46,853 bases of DNA from a bacterium (GCA_021790255.1 JAJYIE010000006.1:1-46853); one strand, 5' to 3'; shown: positions 26,133 through 34,563, counted from the stretch's first letter. Notes: a model not told the origin generated them from the sequence alone. Made by a program: numbers and translations.

Positions 26133-26582
26133 ATGCATCTGCCCAAGTCGAGACTCTCCGGTTTTACTCTCGTGGAATTGATTGTGGTTCTGGCGATTCT
26201 TTCCATTATTTTGGCCCTGGTGCTGGTGGCTATTAACCCGGCCAAGAGGTTGTCTGATGCTGCTGATACGCAAAGATGGAGTGATATTAATAATATCTTA
26301 AACGCAATTAATCAATATGCAGCTGATAATAAGAATTTGCCGCCGGGGGTCACTACTACCGCTATGAAATTGTCCAGCCCCGGCGCCACTGGTTTTTGTA
26401 ATGCGTTGGTCAACGGTGGTTATTTGGCAGTAATGCCGGTGGATAACTCTGACGGAGGAGCTTTTACGGATTGCAATAATTTTACCACCGGAGGTACTGG
26501 GTATACAGTAGTGCGCCTGACTAACGGGTCGGTTCAGGTTTCCACTCAGAATTCCAGCGGTCCAATTAAAGTTGTCCGCTAA
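26133..26582 (+). CDS. Major type IV pilin
   Basis: This is a 149-residue prepilin with a short leader MHLPKSRLSG and FTLVELIVVLAILSIILALV (about 11-30), the classical processing site and helix. VAINPAKRLSDAADTQRWSD follows; in my experience this is characteristic of CPR pilins. One cysteine pair (GFCNAL and TDCNN) could form a disulphide loop in the head. It has its own strong promoter, so it can be made in greater amount than the minor pilins upstream. A T7 run after a weak GCAC/GTGC stem (26607-26641) may end the transcript. Confidence 0.93.
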   Translation: MHLPKSRLSGFTLVELIVVLAILSIILALVLVAINPAKRLSDAADTQRWSDINNILNAINQYAADNKNLPPGVTTTAMKLSSPGATGFCNALVNGGYLAVMPVDNSDGGAFTDCNNFTTGGTGYTVVRLTNGSVQVSTQNSSGPIKVVR

Positions 26583-26663
26583 AAAACTTTCTTTCGTGAT
26601 TTTCTCGCACCAGTTGAAATTCTCATCTTTGTGCTTTTTTTAACTCCAGATAAATGAACCCTT

Positions 26664-26733
26664 CTCCGCAGTAAACTGCGAGGTATCCTCGCTCAAAATG
26701 AACCTGCGATAAGATAGAAAATTTTGTTATACT
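26664..26733 (+). promoter_or_regulatory. Overlapping hairpins followed by the comM promoter
   Basis: Two perfect hairpins share three bases: CGCAGT-AA-ACTGCG (26667-26680) and GCGAGG-TAT-CCTCGC (26678-26692); only one can form at a time. Thirty-two bases later comes an extended -10, TGTTATACT (TATACT 26728-26733), 9 nt before the comM ATG, with no Shine-Dalgarno. The hairpins lie before the promoter, so they belong to the pilin transcript's 3' end or to a dispersed repeat. Confidence 0.5.
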
Positions 26734-26742
26734 AGACACAAG

Positions 26743-28263
26743 ATGCTTGCAAAAGTGGTATCCGGGGCGAATGTGGGTTTGGACTGTGTGCCGGTGACTG
26801 TGGAGGTGGATATTGCCTCACAAGGGCTGCCTTCTTTTACGATTGTCGGTCTGGCTGACAGAGCAGTGGAGGAAGCCAAAGAGCGGGTACGGGCAGCTCT
26901 TAGGAATTGCGGCGCCAATTTTCCGCCAAAACGGATTACCGTTAACCTGGCTCCGGCTGATTTGCCCAAAGAAGGGCCGGCTTTTGATCTGCCGATTGCT
27001 TTGGGGGTGCTAGTAGCCTCAGGCCAGCTGGAGAGCAAACTGGATGAGACCCTGGTGGTGGGGGAATTGTCCTTGGACGGAGGGCTGCGCTCAACACGGG
27101 GAATTTTAGCTTTTGCCATGCTGGCAAAAGGTATGGGGGCAAAAAGAATCTTTGTTCCCAAAGAAAATGCAGCCGAAGCAGCAGTGGTAGACGGGGTACA
27201 GGTTTTTTCTTTCGGGAACCTTCTGGAAGTATTTCAGTTTCTTACAAACGCCCTGGAAGTAAAGCCTGAAGCGCCGACAGGGCTTTGGGGGAGAGAAGAT
27301 CAGGTTTTCGAGTATGATTTTAAAGATATCAAGGGACAACAACAAGCCAAAAGAGCCCTGGAGATTGCTGCTGCCGGCGGTCACAATATTTTGATGAAAG
27401 GCCCGCCCGGAGCCGGAAAAACACTGCTTGCAAGGTCTTTGGCCTCAATACTGCCAACTCTTTCTAAAGAGGAGATTTTAGAGGTAACCAAGATTTACTC
27501 CATCTCCGGCAACATGCCTGCAAACCGGCCATTTATCACTATCCGCCCATTCCGTAGTCCTCACCACACTGCCTCATACGTCGGAATTATCGGCGGGGGA
27601 AATATTATTAAGCCCGGCGAGGTGTCACTTGCTCACAGAGGAGTGCTGTTTTTAGACGAGCTGCCGGAATTTCCGCGTATGATTCTAGAAGCGCTGCGCC
27701 AGCCTATGGAAGATCGGCAGGTGACTATATCCCGCAGCAGTGGATCACTGACTTTTCCATCGCAGTTTATTTTACTGGCCGCCCAAAACCCCTGTCCGTG
27801 CGGGTTTTTAGGCAGCCCGAATAAGCATTGTGTTTGTATGCCCGGACAAATTGCCCGCTATAAAAAGAAGGTTTCCGGCCCGCTTCTTGATAGAATTGAT
27901 ATTCATCTGGAGGTGCCGGCGGTTGAACTGGAAAAATTGACTGGCGAAGACGATCCTGAGGATTCAAAAACTGTCCGGGAGATGGTAGAAAAAGCCCGGC
28001 AAATTCAAATTAAGCGGTTTTATGGTGAAGGGATCCTGACTAATGCGGAGATGGGCAGCCAGCATATAAAACGGTACTGCCAGATTACTGCGGAAGGCCT
28101 GGAGCTTCTTAAGCTGGCTATTTCCCAGATGAATCTGTCAGCCCGGGGTTATCACCGGGCTTTGAAGCTAGCCCGGACAATTGCTGATCTTTCTGAGTCG
28201 GAAAATATTTTACCGGAGTATGTGGCAGAAGCCTTAACTTACCGCGCCAGAGAAGAAAGTTAA
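26743..28263 (+). CDS. comM: ComM/YifB-family AAA+ ATPase (Mg-chelatase-like)
   Basis: ComM is a hexameric helicase that promotes branch migration during natural transformation. The 506-residue product has an N-terminal Lon-like domain (about 1-170), Walker A GPPGAGKT (220-227), Walker B VLFLDE (301-306), a sensor region ILLAAQNPCPCG, and a cysteine cluster CPCGFLGSPNKHCVC that is typical of the family. Length is normal. Its position directly behind the pilus locus fits a DNA-uptake function. It converges on the next gene with a 1-nt gap. Confidence 0.93.
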   Translation: MLAKVVSGANVGLDCVPVTVEVDIASQGLPSFTIVGLADRAVEEAKERVRAALRNCGANFPPKRITVNLAPADLPKEGPAFDLPIALGVLVASGQLESKLDETLVVGELSLDGGLRSTRGILAFAMLAKGMGAKRIFVPKENAAEAAVVDGVQVFSFGNLLEVFQFLTNALEVKPEAPTGLWGREDQVFEYDFKDIKGQQQAKRALEIAAAGGHNILMKGPPGAGKTLLARSLASILPTLSKEEILEVTKIYSISGNMPANRPFITIRPFRSPHHTASYVGIIGGGNIIKPGEVSLAHRGVLFLDELPEFPRMILEALRQPMEDRQVTISRSSGSLTFPSQFILLAAQNPCPCGFLGSPNKHCVCMPGQIARYKKKVSGPLLDRIDIHLEVPAVELEKLTGEDDPEDSKTVREMVEKARQIQIKRFYGEGILTNAEMGSQHIKRYCQITAEGLELLKLAISQMNLSARGYHRALKLARTIADLSESENILPEYVAEALTYRAREES

Positions 28264-28264
28264 G

Positions 28265-29092
28265 TTAAGCGGTTGTCAGAGTGTGAACCGGAGAAGATTC
28301 AGGTAAAAGCTCGGCGGAGAAGATATCATAGTAATTTCCTGTCAATTTCCGGGATTGAAAGGCAATAAACTCGTGAAATCCTGCATAGTGAATGTCTATT
28401 TCGCTTAAATGATCGAGCTCGTAATTATATGGTTCACCCCGGAATTGTTCAAAAGCAACATTGCCGGCTTTTGAAAAAACCCGAAGATAAAATTCCTTGG
28501 CATCAGCCTCAAGAATGGGTTTTAAATTCGGCAGCAAGCGCGCATAATCCTTACCATGGCGGGGAAATATCTCGGTATGATGCTCCCGGCTTGCCCTGAT
28601 TTTTGTAAGCCATCCTAAAAGCGGCAGCGGTTCCCGGACGGTGGTAGTCATCAATAGCCCTTCATGCTTAAGACAGCTGCCAAGCTGTTCAGACATATTT
28701 TCTACCTGCCTATCGCTCATAAAAGGCAGTACATGGTCTAAAACTATTATGTCAACTGATTCTGGTCGTAAAGGTATCTCCTGAAGGTCGGCAGCAAACC
28801 TAAAGGGTATAACCGAGGGGTTAATTTTACTGATAGCTTTTGGGACAATATCCAGGCCCAGGAATTTATTTTGAGGATGCGGGTGGATGTGGCTAAAAAG
28901 TTTTCTGAAAGCATGCGCCCCGCCAATATAAGGATGGCAGCCTCCCATCAGGAAAATGCCGGGTTCGCTTTCGGGTAAAAGATCGGGATTTTTGCGGTGA
29001 AGCACGTCGCAGGCCCGATGGTACGCGAAGTCCTGCGTCCCTAAATGATTCTGCACAGGGATAACTTTTTCGTGATATTCAGATAATCCCAT
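28265..29092 (-). CDS. Methyltransferase-like protein (class I SAM fold probable)
   Basis: This is a 275-residue soluble protein. The middle has the order expected of a class I fold: GIFLMGGCHPYIGG (motif I position, but not a clean GxGxG), KFLGLDIVPKAI (acidic end of strand 2), FRFAADLQEIPLRPESVDII (typical of motifs II-III), and LDHVLPFMSD. The substrate is unknown. The glycine-rich loop is atypical, so activity is not certain. A full promoter (TTGATA-17-TATAAT) ends 6 nt before its ATG on the minus strand, predicting a leaderless transcript. Confidence 0.65.
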   Translation of the reverse strand: MGLSEYHEKVIPVQNHLGTQDFAYHRACDVLHRKNPDLLPESEPGIFLMGGCHPYIGGAHAFRKLFSHIHPHPQNKFLGLDIVPKAISKINPSVIPFRFAADLQEIPLRPESVDIIVLDHVLPFMSDRQVENMSEQLGSCLKHEGLLMTTTVREPLPLLGWLTKIRASREHHTEIFPRHGKDYARLLPNLKPILEADAKEFYLRVFSKAGNVAFEQFRGEPYNYELDHLSEIDIHYAGFHEFIAFQSRKLTGNYYDIFSAELLPESSPVHTLTTA

Positions 29093-29098
29093 AGTAAA

Positions 29099-29127
29099 AT
29101 TATACTACTTTTGTGCCCTGATATCAA
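29099..29127 (-). promoter_or_regulatory. Near-consensus leaderless promoter of the methyltransferase-like gene
   Basis: Read on the minus strand: TTGATA (29122-29127), a 17-nt spacer, TATAAT (29099-29104), six bases, then ATG (29090-29092). This is the clearest leaderless arrangement in the window. Confidence 0.75.
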
Positions 29128-29153
29128 GTTAACAGGGCTTTTGTTAAGTTAAC

Positions 29154-29184
29154 AAAAAGCTCCCCGTATTTAAGAGAGCTTTTT
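29154..29184. terminator. Bidirectional intrinsic terminator
   Basis: AAAAAGCTC (29154-29162) pairs with GAGCTTTTT (29176-29184), so each strand gives a hairpin whose distal arm ends in U5. On the minus strand it would end the transcript of the two small genes at 29237-29727 before the next promoter. A second perfect hairpin, CCCGAT-TCT-ATCGGG, is at 29206-29220. Confidence 0.65.
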
Positions 29185-29236
29185 GCAAATGGTGAAACCA
29201 TTTTCCCCGATTCTATCGGGAGTTTGCCGGCGTAAA

Positions 29237-29380
29237 TTATACTGAAGCGCCGATCTTATACATTCCGGTGCCACAAACAGAACAAACACCCTTAACAGCT
29301 GATTTGCCGTTCTTCATGGTCACGTTTTGGGTGTTGTTGGCTTCTCTTTTTTGGCGACACTTTACACAGTACATCTGCAT
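29237..29380 (-). CDS. Small zinc-ribbon-like protein, DUF5679 type
   Basis: This gene is only 47 codons long. It begins MQMYCVKCRQKRE, continues VTMKNGKSAVKGVCSVCGTGM and ends YKIGASV. Two CxxC pairs (CVKC, CSVC) predict a zinc ribbon, and the VTMKNG...KG.C..CGT pattern matches DUF5679, a short family common in CPR genomes. A strong Shine-Dalgarno GGAGGTGA precedes the ATG. Its molecular role is unknown. It follows the leftward gene at 29425-29727 after 44 nt, and a terminator lies downstream. Confidence 0.85.
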   Translation of the reverse strand: MQMYCVKCRQKREANNTQNVTMKNGKSAVKGVCSVCGTGMYKIGASV

Positions 29381-29424
29381 CGTTTACTCACCTCCTCTCT
29401 TCATACTTAACCTTATGTTAAATG

Positions 29425-29727
29425 TTATCTTAACAATTTGGTTAGCACCTGGCTATTAAAGGCAAAATAAAGGGCGGCTTCGCTCCCCACAGCCAAAGCT
29501 GCCAAGGCGGCTATTTTTAAAAGGTCCTGCCGCAGGTAAACCATGGTTTGAGGGGATTGGGAGGAACTGGTGGGCGGTGTATGAATAGCGGATGTGGTTT
29601 TGGGGTTTGAGGTAACTGAAGATTTATAGGAGGCAGTGCTCACTCCCTCCTTACCATATAACTGAGCCTTAATGGCCTGGATCATTTTTTCCGTATCCGT
29701 TAACTTTTTTGACTGAGAGTAGGACAT
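29425..29727 (-). CDS. Small protein with a C-terminal transmembrane helix
   Basis: This is a 100-residue protein with a polar N-terminal half, including a T/S-rich stretch (about 29-60), then YLRQDLLKIAALAALAVGSE and a continuing hydrophobic segment to the C-terminus. I do not recognise a named family, though similar short tail-anchored proteins occur in CPR genomes. It is probably in one unit with the DUF5679 gene. TTGACA-17-TAGGCT on the minus strand (29779-29807) is a possible promoter, which overlaps the structured element at 29740-29796. Confidence 0.6.
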   Translation of the reverse strand: MSYSQSKKLTDTEKMIQAIKAQLYGKEGVSTASYKSSVTSNPKTTSAIHTPPTSSSQSPQTMVYLRQDLLKIAALAALAVGSEAALYFAFNSQVLTKLLR

Positions 29728-29739
29728 TTATCAGAGAGC

Positions 29740-29796
29740 CTGCTAGGTAATCCGGGACTTAGGTTCCGAACTCATTTGAGCCTAGCAGACTTTTTT
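29740..29796 (+). other. Predicted three-way-junction RNA fold followed by a T6 run
   Basis: On the plus strand an 8-bp closing helix, CTGCTAGG (29740-29747) with CCTAGCAG (29781-29788), encloses two hairpins: CGGGAC-TTAG-GTTCCG (29753-29768, one G-U pair) and CTC-ATTT-GAG (29771-29780). TTTTTT follows at 29791-29796. No plus-strand gene lies upstream, so it would be a short independent RNA, a leader for the gene at 29921, or, read leftward, a leader structure for the gene at 29425-29727. Confidence 0.4.
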
Positions 29797-29877
29797 GTGC
29801 CTGTCAAGCAGGATACAAAAGTATTCAATCTTGGAAATGATGGCGATTTCTTCCTCACAAGGTTTTTTAGGCACGCA

Positions 29878-29906
29878 TTGACAAAAAATTGCTCTGCCTG
29901 TATAGT
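29878..29906 (+). promoter_or_regulatory. Promoter of the DUF4446 gene
   Basis: TTGACA (29878-29883), a 17-nt spacer and TATAGT (29901-29906) lie 14 nt before ATG 29921. The leader is short and lacks a clear Shine-Dalgarno. Confidence 0.65.
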
Positions 29907-29920
29907 AAAAAGAGTACTTT

Positions 29921-30358
29921 ATGTATCCAGACTGGCAAAGCGTCTCCCTGGTGGTAATTGTTCTTTTGGGAGGATGGCTGGCAGTACTAACCTGGATGAC
30001 TTGGCGCAGCAGCCGGTTTTTGCGGAGGCTTTTTCCTAAAACAGGAAAAGACCTGGAAGATAAGCTGGAAGAAGTTTTAACTGAAATAGCCGGCCTGGAA
30101 TCATTTAAAGCAGAAAGCAAAAGATATTTGCAGAAAGTGGCACTGAAAAGGTACAATCCTTACCAGGATACGGGAGGAGATCAGAGTTTTTCGGTAGCCT
30201 TTCTGGACGGGCATGGAAACGGGGTTGTAGTCAGCAGTCTGCATTCACGGGCTGGGACGAGGGTATTTGCAAAACCGGTGAAGTTGGGCGGGGAAGACAA
30301 TCTGCAGTTTTCGGAAGAGGAAAAGATAGTTGTCGCTGAGGCAGTGAAAGCAGTCTAA
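29921..30358 (+). CDS. DUF4446 family protein
   Basis: This 145-residue protein has one N-terminal transmembrane helix (about 8-27), a charged coiled segment (about 40-70), and the conserved domain with KRYNPYQDTGGDQSFSVAFL, GNGVVVSSLHSR, FAKPVKLGG and FSEEEKIVVAEA. These match the DUF4446 pattern well. Molecular function is unknown. The DUF3048 gene follows after 9 nt. Confidence 0.85.
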   Translation: MYPDWQSVSLVVIVLLGGWLAVLTWMTWRSSRFLRRLFPKTGKDLEDKLEEVLTEIAGLESFKAESKRYLQKVALKRYNPYQDTGGDQSFSVAFLDGHGNGVVVSSLHSRAGTRVFAKPVKLGGEDNLQFSEEEKIVVAEAVKAV

Positions 30359-30367
30359 ATTAAAAAT

Positions 30368-31549
30368 ATGCTGGATAACTTAACAACATTACAAAAAAGT
30401 TTGATAATTTCTATTGTTTCGGTGATCTTTTTTATCGGATCGGCGGGCGTTTCCTATTCGGTTTTTTCCCGTGTTAATGCTTCCGGCACAACACTCTCGT
30501 CTTTTATCCCCGGTCCGGCAGCAACTGTAACGGAAGATCCTCAAGCACCGAAGACAGAAGAGTGCCCTCTAAACGGCTCGATGCACACCAAAGCAGACAA
30601 GGCCAACTGGGAAACGCGATATCCTCTGGCGGTAATGATTGAAAACTCGACCGATGCCAGACCACAGTCCGGCTTATCCTCGGCGGATATTATTTACGAG
30701 GCAGTGGCGGAGGGTGGTATTACCCGCTTTATGGCTCTCTATTATTGCAACTTGAATGACATCCAGGTGGGCCCTGTCCGCTCCGCCAGGACTTACTTTT
30801 TGGACTGGCTATCAGAGTACAATGCACTTTATGCTCATGTGGGCGGAGCCAACACGCCCGGTCCAGCCAACGCCCTTGGACAGATTATTCAGTATAAAAT
30901 CAAAGACTTAAACCAGTTCAGTATCGGCTTTCCGACTTACTGGCGTGATTACCAGCGCTTGGGGCGTGAGGTAGCAACGGAGCATACTATGTACTCTACG
31001 ACTCAAAAGCTTTGGGCGGTGGCAGCTTCACGGGGTTGGGTAAATGACGGGTCCAACGGTCCGAAGTGGGAGGACACCTTCATTCCCTGGAAATTCAAAG
31101 ATGATAACCAGGGCGCCGATACGTTAAGCCAGGCAGCCACTAAAATAAATGTGATGTTTTGGTCATCGGTAGGGTATGCTTCAGATTACGCGGTAGTGTG
31201 GAACTATAATCCCGGCTGCAACTGTTACAAGAGAGTAAACGGCGGTGCCCCCCATATGGACCGGGACAACAACCAGCAGCTAATAGCTAAAAACGTGGTT
31301 GTGCAGTTTGAGACGGAATCCAGCGCCAATGACGGGTACCCGAACAATGAACACCTGCTTTACGGAACTATCGGCCAGGGCAAGGCGCTGATTTTTCAGG
31401 ATGGCAAGGTTACTCAGGGCAAATGGAGTAAAACATCAAGACTTTCCAGAACAAGCTACACTGATTCCAGCGGAAAGGAAATCTCTTTTAATCGCGGATT
31501 AATCTGGATACAAACTGTCCCGGAGGGAGCTAACGTCACTTATAATTAG
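30368..31549 (+). CDS. DUF3048 (YerB-like) domain protein, membrane anchored
   Basis: This 393-residue protein has an N-terminal helix (about 12-34) that fits a membrane anchor or uncleaved signal. There is no lipobox, unlike Bacillus YerB lipoproteins. The body has RYPLAVMIENSTDARPQSGL, ADIIYEAVAEGGITRFMALY and GPVRSARTYFLDWL, all typical of DUF3048. The domain is extracytoplasmic with unknown biochemical role. It lies 9 nt behind DUF4446 and is probably co-transcribed. Confidence 0.87.
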   Translation: MLDNLTTLQKSLIISIVSVIFFIGSAGVSYSVFSRVNASGTTLSSFIPGPAATVTEDPQAPKTEECPLNGSMHTKADKANWETRYPLAVMIENSTDARPQSGLSSADIIYEAVAEGGITRFMALYYCNLNDIQVGPVRSARTYFLDWLSEYNALYAHVGGANTPGPANALGQIIQYKIKDLNQFSIGFPTYWRDYQRLGREVATEHTMYSTTQKLWAVAASRGWVNDGSNGPKWEDTFIPWKFKDDNQGADTLSQAATKINVMFWSSVGYASDYAVVWNYNPGCNCYKRVNGGAPHMDRDNNQQLIAKNVVVQFETESSANDGYPNNEHLLYGTIGQGKALIFQDGKVTQGKWSKTSRLSRTSYTDSSGKEISFNRGLIWIQTVPEGANVTYN

Positions 31550-31593
31550 GGTTTAAGCTTTTAAGACTTGCTGCTCAGAAAGGAGGGTTTTGT

Positions 31594-32178
31594 ATGGAGG
31601 AGTTGTTTGTATCAAGGGTTCGCAGTAAATTACTTACTTTATTCTTAACTTCCACGGAGCCGCTGCTTCATGTACGGGAAATTGTCCGCCGCAGCAGTGA
31701 AGAGATTAATGCCGTTCGCCGGGAACTACTGCGGATGGAAAAATTCGGTATGGTGGCCTCGGAATGGCGAGCAAATCGCAGGCTCTATCATTTTCGTAAA
31801 GACTATCCGTTTTATCGGGAACTTTTAGGACTGGTGACCAAAACGGGCGGTTTGGGCGGAGCAATTCTGAAAAACCGCGGCAAATTGGGCCGGATCAAAT
31901 ACGCAATGCTGGCAACCCGCTATGTGAAAGGTTTGCCTTCGGGAGCTGATGATGTTGATCTTTTGGTGGTCGGGCAAATTGTTTTGCCCGAGCTGCAAAG
32001 TTTACTCTCTGATGAGCAGGCCAGAAAAACTGCGGAAATTAACTACTCTTTTATGGATGAAACCGAGTTTCGTTTCCGAATCAGACGGCGCGATCCGTTC
32101 ATCTTAAAGGTGGTTACCCAACCGAAAGTGATGCTGATTGGTGACGAAGACGAGCTTCTATCCGGCGTGGTAATTTAA
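31594..32178 (+). CDS. Winged-helix protein with a nucleotidyltransferase-like domain
   Basis: This 194-residue protein has an N-terminal winged helix (about 5-70: RSKLLTLFLTSTEPLLHVRE, RELLRMEKFGMVASEW) followed by a region in which GADDVDLLVVG (about 117-127) resembles the G-S-x-x-x-D-x-D core of MNT-type nucleotidyltransferases. The first G-S pair is not typical, so catalysis is doubtful. Proteins of this layout may act as DNA-binding regulators. A very strong Shine-Dalgarno, AAAGGAGG, precedes the ATG. Its target is unknown. Confidence 0.7.
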   Translation: MEELFVSRVRSKLLTLFLTSTEPLLHVREIVRRSSEEINAVRRELLRMEKFGMVASEWRANRRLYHFRKDYPFYRELLGLVTKTGGLGGAILKNRGKLGRIKYAMLATRYVKGLPSGADDVDLLVVGQIVLPELQSLLSDEQARKTAEINYSFMDETEFRFRIRRRDPFILKVVTQPKVMLIGDEDELLSGVVI

Positions 32179-32215
32179 GACGGAGTTTGCTCTGTATTCT
32201 GGTGCCCGGGATAAA

Positions 32216-32245
32216 TTGTGTGTTTTTTAGGTTTTTGGTTATAAT
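32216..32245 (+). promoter_or_regulatory. Putative secD promoter
   Basis: TTGTGT (32216-32221), an 18-nt spacer and TATAAT (32240-32245) lie 14 nt before ATG 32260. Confidence 0.5.
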
Positions 32246-32259
32246 TTTCCTAGGAATAT

Positions 32260-33657
32260 ATGAAACCGCGCGTATCATTATGGTTTATTGTAGTTTTAAC
32301 GGTGGTGGCTTTGTGGATTAATTTGCCATCTTCTTCAGTTCTTCCTGGTTGGGTAAATGTAGCAGGAAAGAAGGTAAGCCTGTCATATCTTAAGCTGGAC
32401 AGATGGCGGGTTCCTATTTTGGGGAGAGAGCTTAACCTGGATTTCCTGAGCCCGGCGCACCTGATGGGGCTTTTCCCGGTTAAATTGGGGTTGGATCTTC
32501 AAGGCGGCACGCAGCTGACTCTACAGACTGATATGAGCAAAATTGACCCGGCTGATCGTGATACTGCTCTGGAAGCAGCCCGGCAGGTGATTGAAAGAAG
32601 GGTTAACTTTGACGGAGTTTCTGAGGCAGTTGTGCAAAGTTCAAAGCTGGGAGAAGAGAGGCGTATTCTGGTTGAGCTGCCGGGAATAAAAGACGCCTCA
32701 GCTGCGGCAGAGTTAGTGGGTAAAACCGCCCAGCTTGATTTCCGGGAAATTCCTGCCAGCGCTTATGCCGAAGCAACAAAATCGGGTACGCCGGTAATTT
32801 ACTACGCCCAGCCGACGGGTTTAACCGGGGCGGATTTGAAAAAGGCAGCCGTAACTTTCGGTCAATCCGGAAAAAATACCGGTCCGGAAGTTTCGATCCA
32901 GTTTACTGACGAAGGGGCGAAAAAATTTGCTGATATTACCAAAAGAAATATTGGCAAACCGCTGCCGATCTTTTTGGATGGGGTTCCGGTCAGTGATCCG
33001 GTGGTCAGCGAAGAAATCGTCGGCGGCAATGCTGTTATTGAGGGAAACTTCACCAGCGAACAGGCAAAAAATCTGGCCATTCAGCTTAGCGCCGGGGCGT
33101 TGCCCGTACCGATTGAGATTTTGGAGCAGCGCTCAATCGGGGCATCACTGGGAGCATCATCGGTGGAAAAAAGCCTGGTAGCAGGAACCATCGGCATTGT
33201 CATTATTATGGTGTACATGGCAGCTTACTATGGAATTTACGGGCTGCTGGCGGATTTGGCACTGATTATCTATACCCTGGTTGTACTGGCAATTTTTAGG
33301 ACAGGTTTGTTTATTATGCCTCCGGTGACACTGACTTTAGCTGGAATTGCAGGATTCATTTTATCAATTGGGATGGCAGTGGATGCCAATATCCTGACAT
33401 TTGAAAGGATGAAAGAGGAGCTAAGGATGGGCAAAAACGGCAGGCATGCTTTGGAAGCAGGCTTTGCCCGGGCCTGGACTTCTATTCGCGACTCGAATGT
33501 TTCATCCCTGATCACAGCAACAATTCTTTATGTTTTGGGGACCAGTGTGGTGCGTGGGTTTGCCGTAACTTTATTCATAGGAGTACTGGTATCCATGTTC
33601 TCCGCGATTGTAGTAACCAGAACCTTTTTAAGACTTTTGCCGAGGTTTAGGAAATAA
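32260..33657 (+). CDS. secD: Protein translocase subunit SecD
   Basis: SecD works with SecF at the SecYEG channel and uses the proton motive force to pull secreted proteins. The 465-residue product has an N-terminal helix (about 7-23), KLGLDLQGGTQLTL (about 75-88), the P1 outer domain, LPVPIEILEQRSIGASLGAS near 285-304, and about five C-terminal helices with AVDANILTFERMKEELR. The length is typical for split SecD. It heads secD-X-Y-secF, where two extra genes separate the pair. Confidence 0.95.
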   Translation: MKPRVSLWFIVVLTVVALWINLPSSSVLPGWVNVAGKKVSLSYLKLDRWRVPILGRELNLDFLSPAHLMGLFPVKLGLDLQGGTQLTLQTDMSKIDPADRDTALEAARQVIERRVNFDGVSEAVVQSSKLGEERRILVELPGIKDASAAAELVGKTAQLDFREIPASAYAEATKSGTPVIYYAQPTGLTGADLKKAAVTFGQSGKNTGPEVSIQFTDEGAKKFADITKRNIGKPLPIFLDGVPVSDPVVSEEIVGGNAVIEGNFTSEQAKNLAIQLSAGALPVPIEILEQRSIGASLGASSVEKSLVAGTIGIVIIMVYMAAYYGIYGLLADLALIIYTLVVLAIFRTGLFIMPPVTLTLAGIAGFILSIGMAVDANILTFERMKEELRMGKNGRHALEAGFARAWTSIRDSNVSSLITATILYVLGTSVVRGFAVTLFIGVLVSMFSAIVVTRTFLRLLPRFRK

Positions 33658-33702
33658 CCAGTTATCGGTCAACCAGAATCTGAAAACAGATAACCAAATA
33701 AT

Positions 33703-34563
33703 ATGTATTTTACGTCCCACTCATCCCACTATGAACACCTGAGAAAAAAATGGACGCAGAAGCGAAAGAATAGCCGGGACAAGTTTTTTGCCAATCACGA
33801 GAAATCCCTGCGGCGGGCAGCTTTGGGGGGTCTGGGAGGACTGGTTTTGCTTACTACTCCGGGCGTACCCGGGGTAGCAGCATCCGCTCCGGTGGCAACA
33901 AACAGCACTGTTCGCGGCGAAGAGGATAATAATATATTACTGGCGCAAAGTCTTAAGGGGTTACTCCCAACGAAGACCGTTTCCCTAACGCCGGAAGAGG
34001 AAGAAAAAATCACTGCCCTTTTATCACAAAAATTAAATCTTGAGGTAAGTGTGCGTCTGTCAGGGATAAGACTAAATAAAAGCTATGGTTTAATCGGAGG
34101 TGAGCAGCACTTGTACCGCTACCCTGGGGATAATTTGTATCAGCATTTTAACAGTGCCACAGATTGGGCGATGTATGGTTCAGCCGGTATAGCTCCTCAT
34201 TTGGGAGCCTGGGGTTATTTTGCTCCCTCTAAAGACCAGTTCACCCAAGAAGACAGCCAGCGGGAAAAATATTACCTGGCGGTGCAAACATTTTTGGCTC
34301 CCGGGTTTGCGGAGAATGTGGATAAATATCGGGATTTTTTTAAATTCCGCAAGATGCTTGTAGTTAACCCTTTGAGCGGCCAGGCGGTTGTGGCGGTAGT
34401 AGGAGATGCTGGCCCGGCACAGTGGACCGGTAAAGATTTGGGGGGGTCGCCGGAAGTAATGCAGGCTTTGGGGCTGGCAAGTGGGCCAAGAAAGGGAGCA
34501 GTTCTCTATTTTTTTATTGATGATCCAAGCAATATCGCGCCCTTGGGGCCTGTTAAAATATGA
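33703..34563 (+). CDS. Exported protein with a double-psi beta-barrel-like domain
   Basis: This 286-residue protein has a basic N-terminus (about 10-38), a hydrophobic export segment (about 39-60), a helical charged stretch, then a globular domain. The C-terminal motif VAVVGDAGPAQWTGKDLGGS, then PEVMQALGL, resembles the D-x-GP...LS...ALG pattern of RlpA/3D double-psi barrels, which bind or cleave peptidoglycan. Activity is unproven. It lies between secD and secF. A perfect small hairpin, ATCTG-AAAA-CAGAT (33678-33691), stands before its start. Its stop overlaps the next start (ATGA). Confidence 0.7.
   Translation: MYFTSHSSHYEHLRKKWTQKRKNSRDKFFANHEKSLRRAALGGLGGLVLLTTPGVPGVAASAPVATNSTVRGEEDNNILLAQSLKGLLPTKTVSLTPEEEEKITALLSQKLNLEVSVRLSGIRLNKSYGLIGGEQHLYRYPGDNLYQHFNSATDWAMYGSAGIAPHLGAWGYFAPSKDQFTQEDSQREKYYLAVQTFLAPGFAENVDKYRDFFKFRKMLVVNPLSGQAVVAVVGDAGPAQWTGKDLGGSPEVMQALGLASGPRKGAVLYFFIDDPSNIAPLGPVKI

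Noticed and set aside
29743-29775. Ten-codon upstream frame on the minus strand before the 29425-29727 gene
   Set aside because: Its ATG is only 3 nt behind the proposed -10 box, so it would probably lie outside the transcript.
29740-29796. tRNA-like fold because of GGTTCCGAACTC
   Set aside because: No acceptor stem, anticodon arm or CCA-compatible layout is present; the length is too short.
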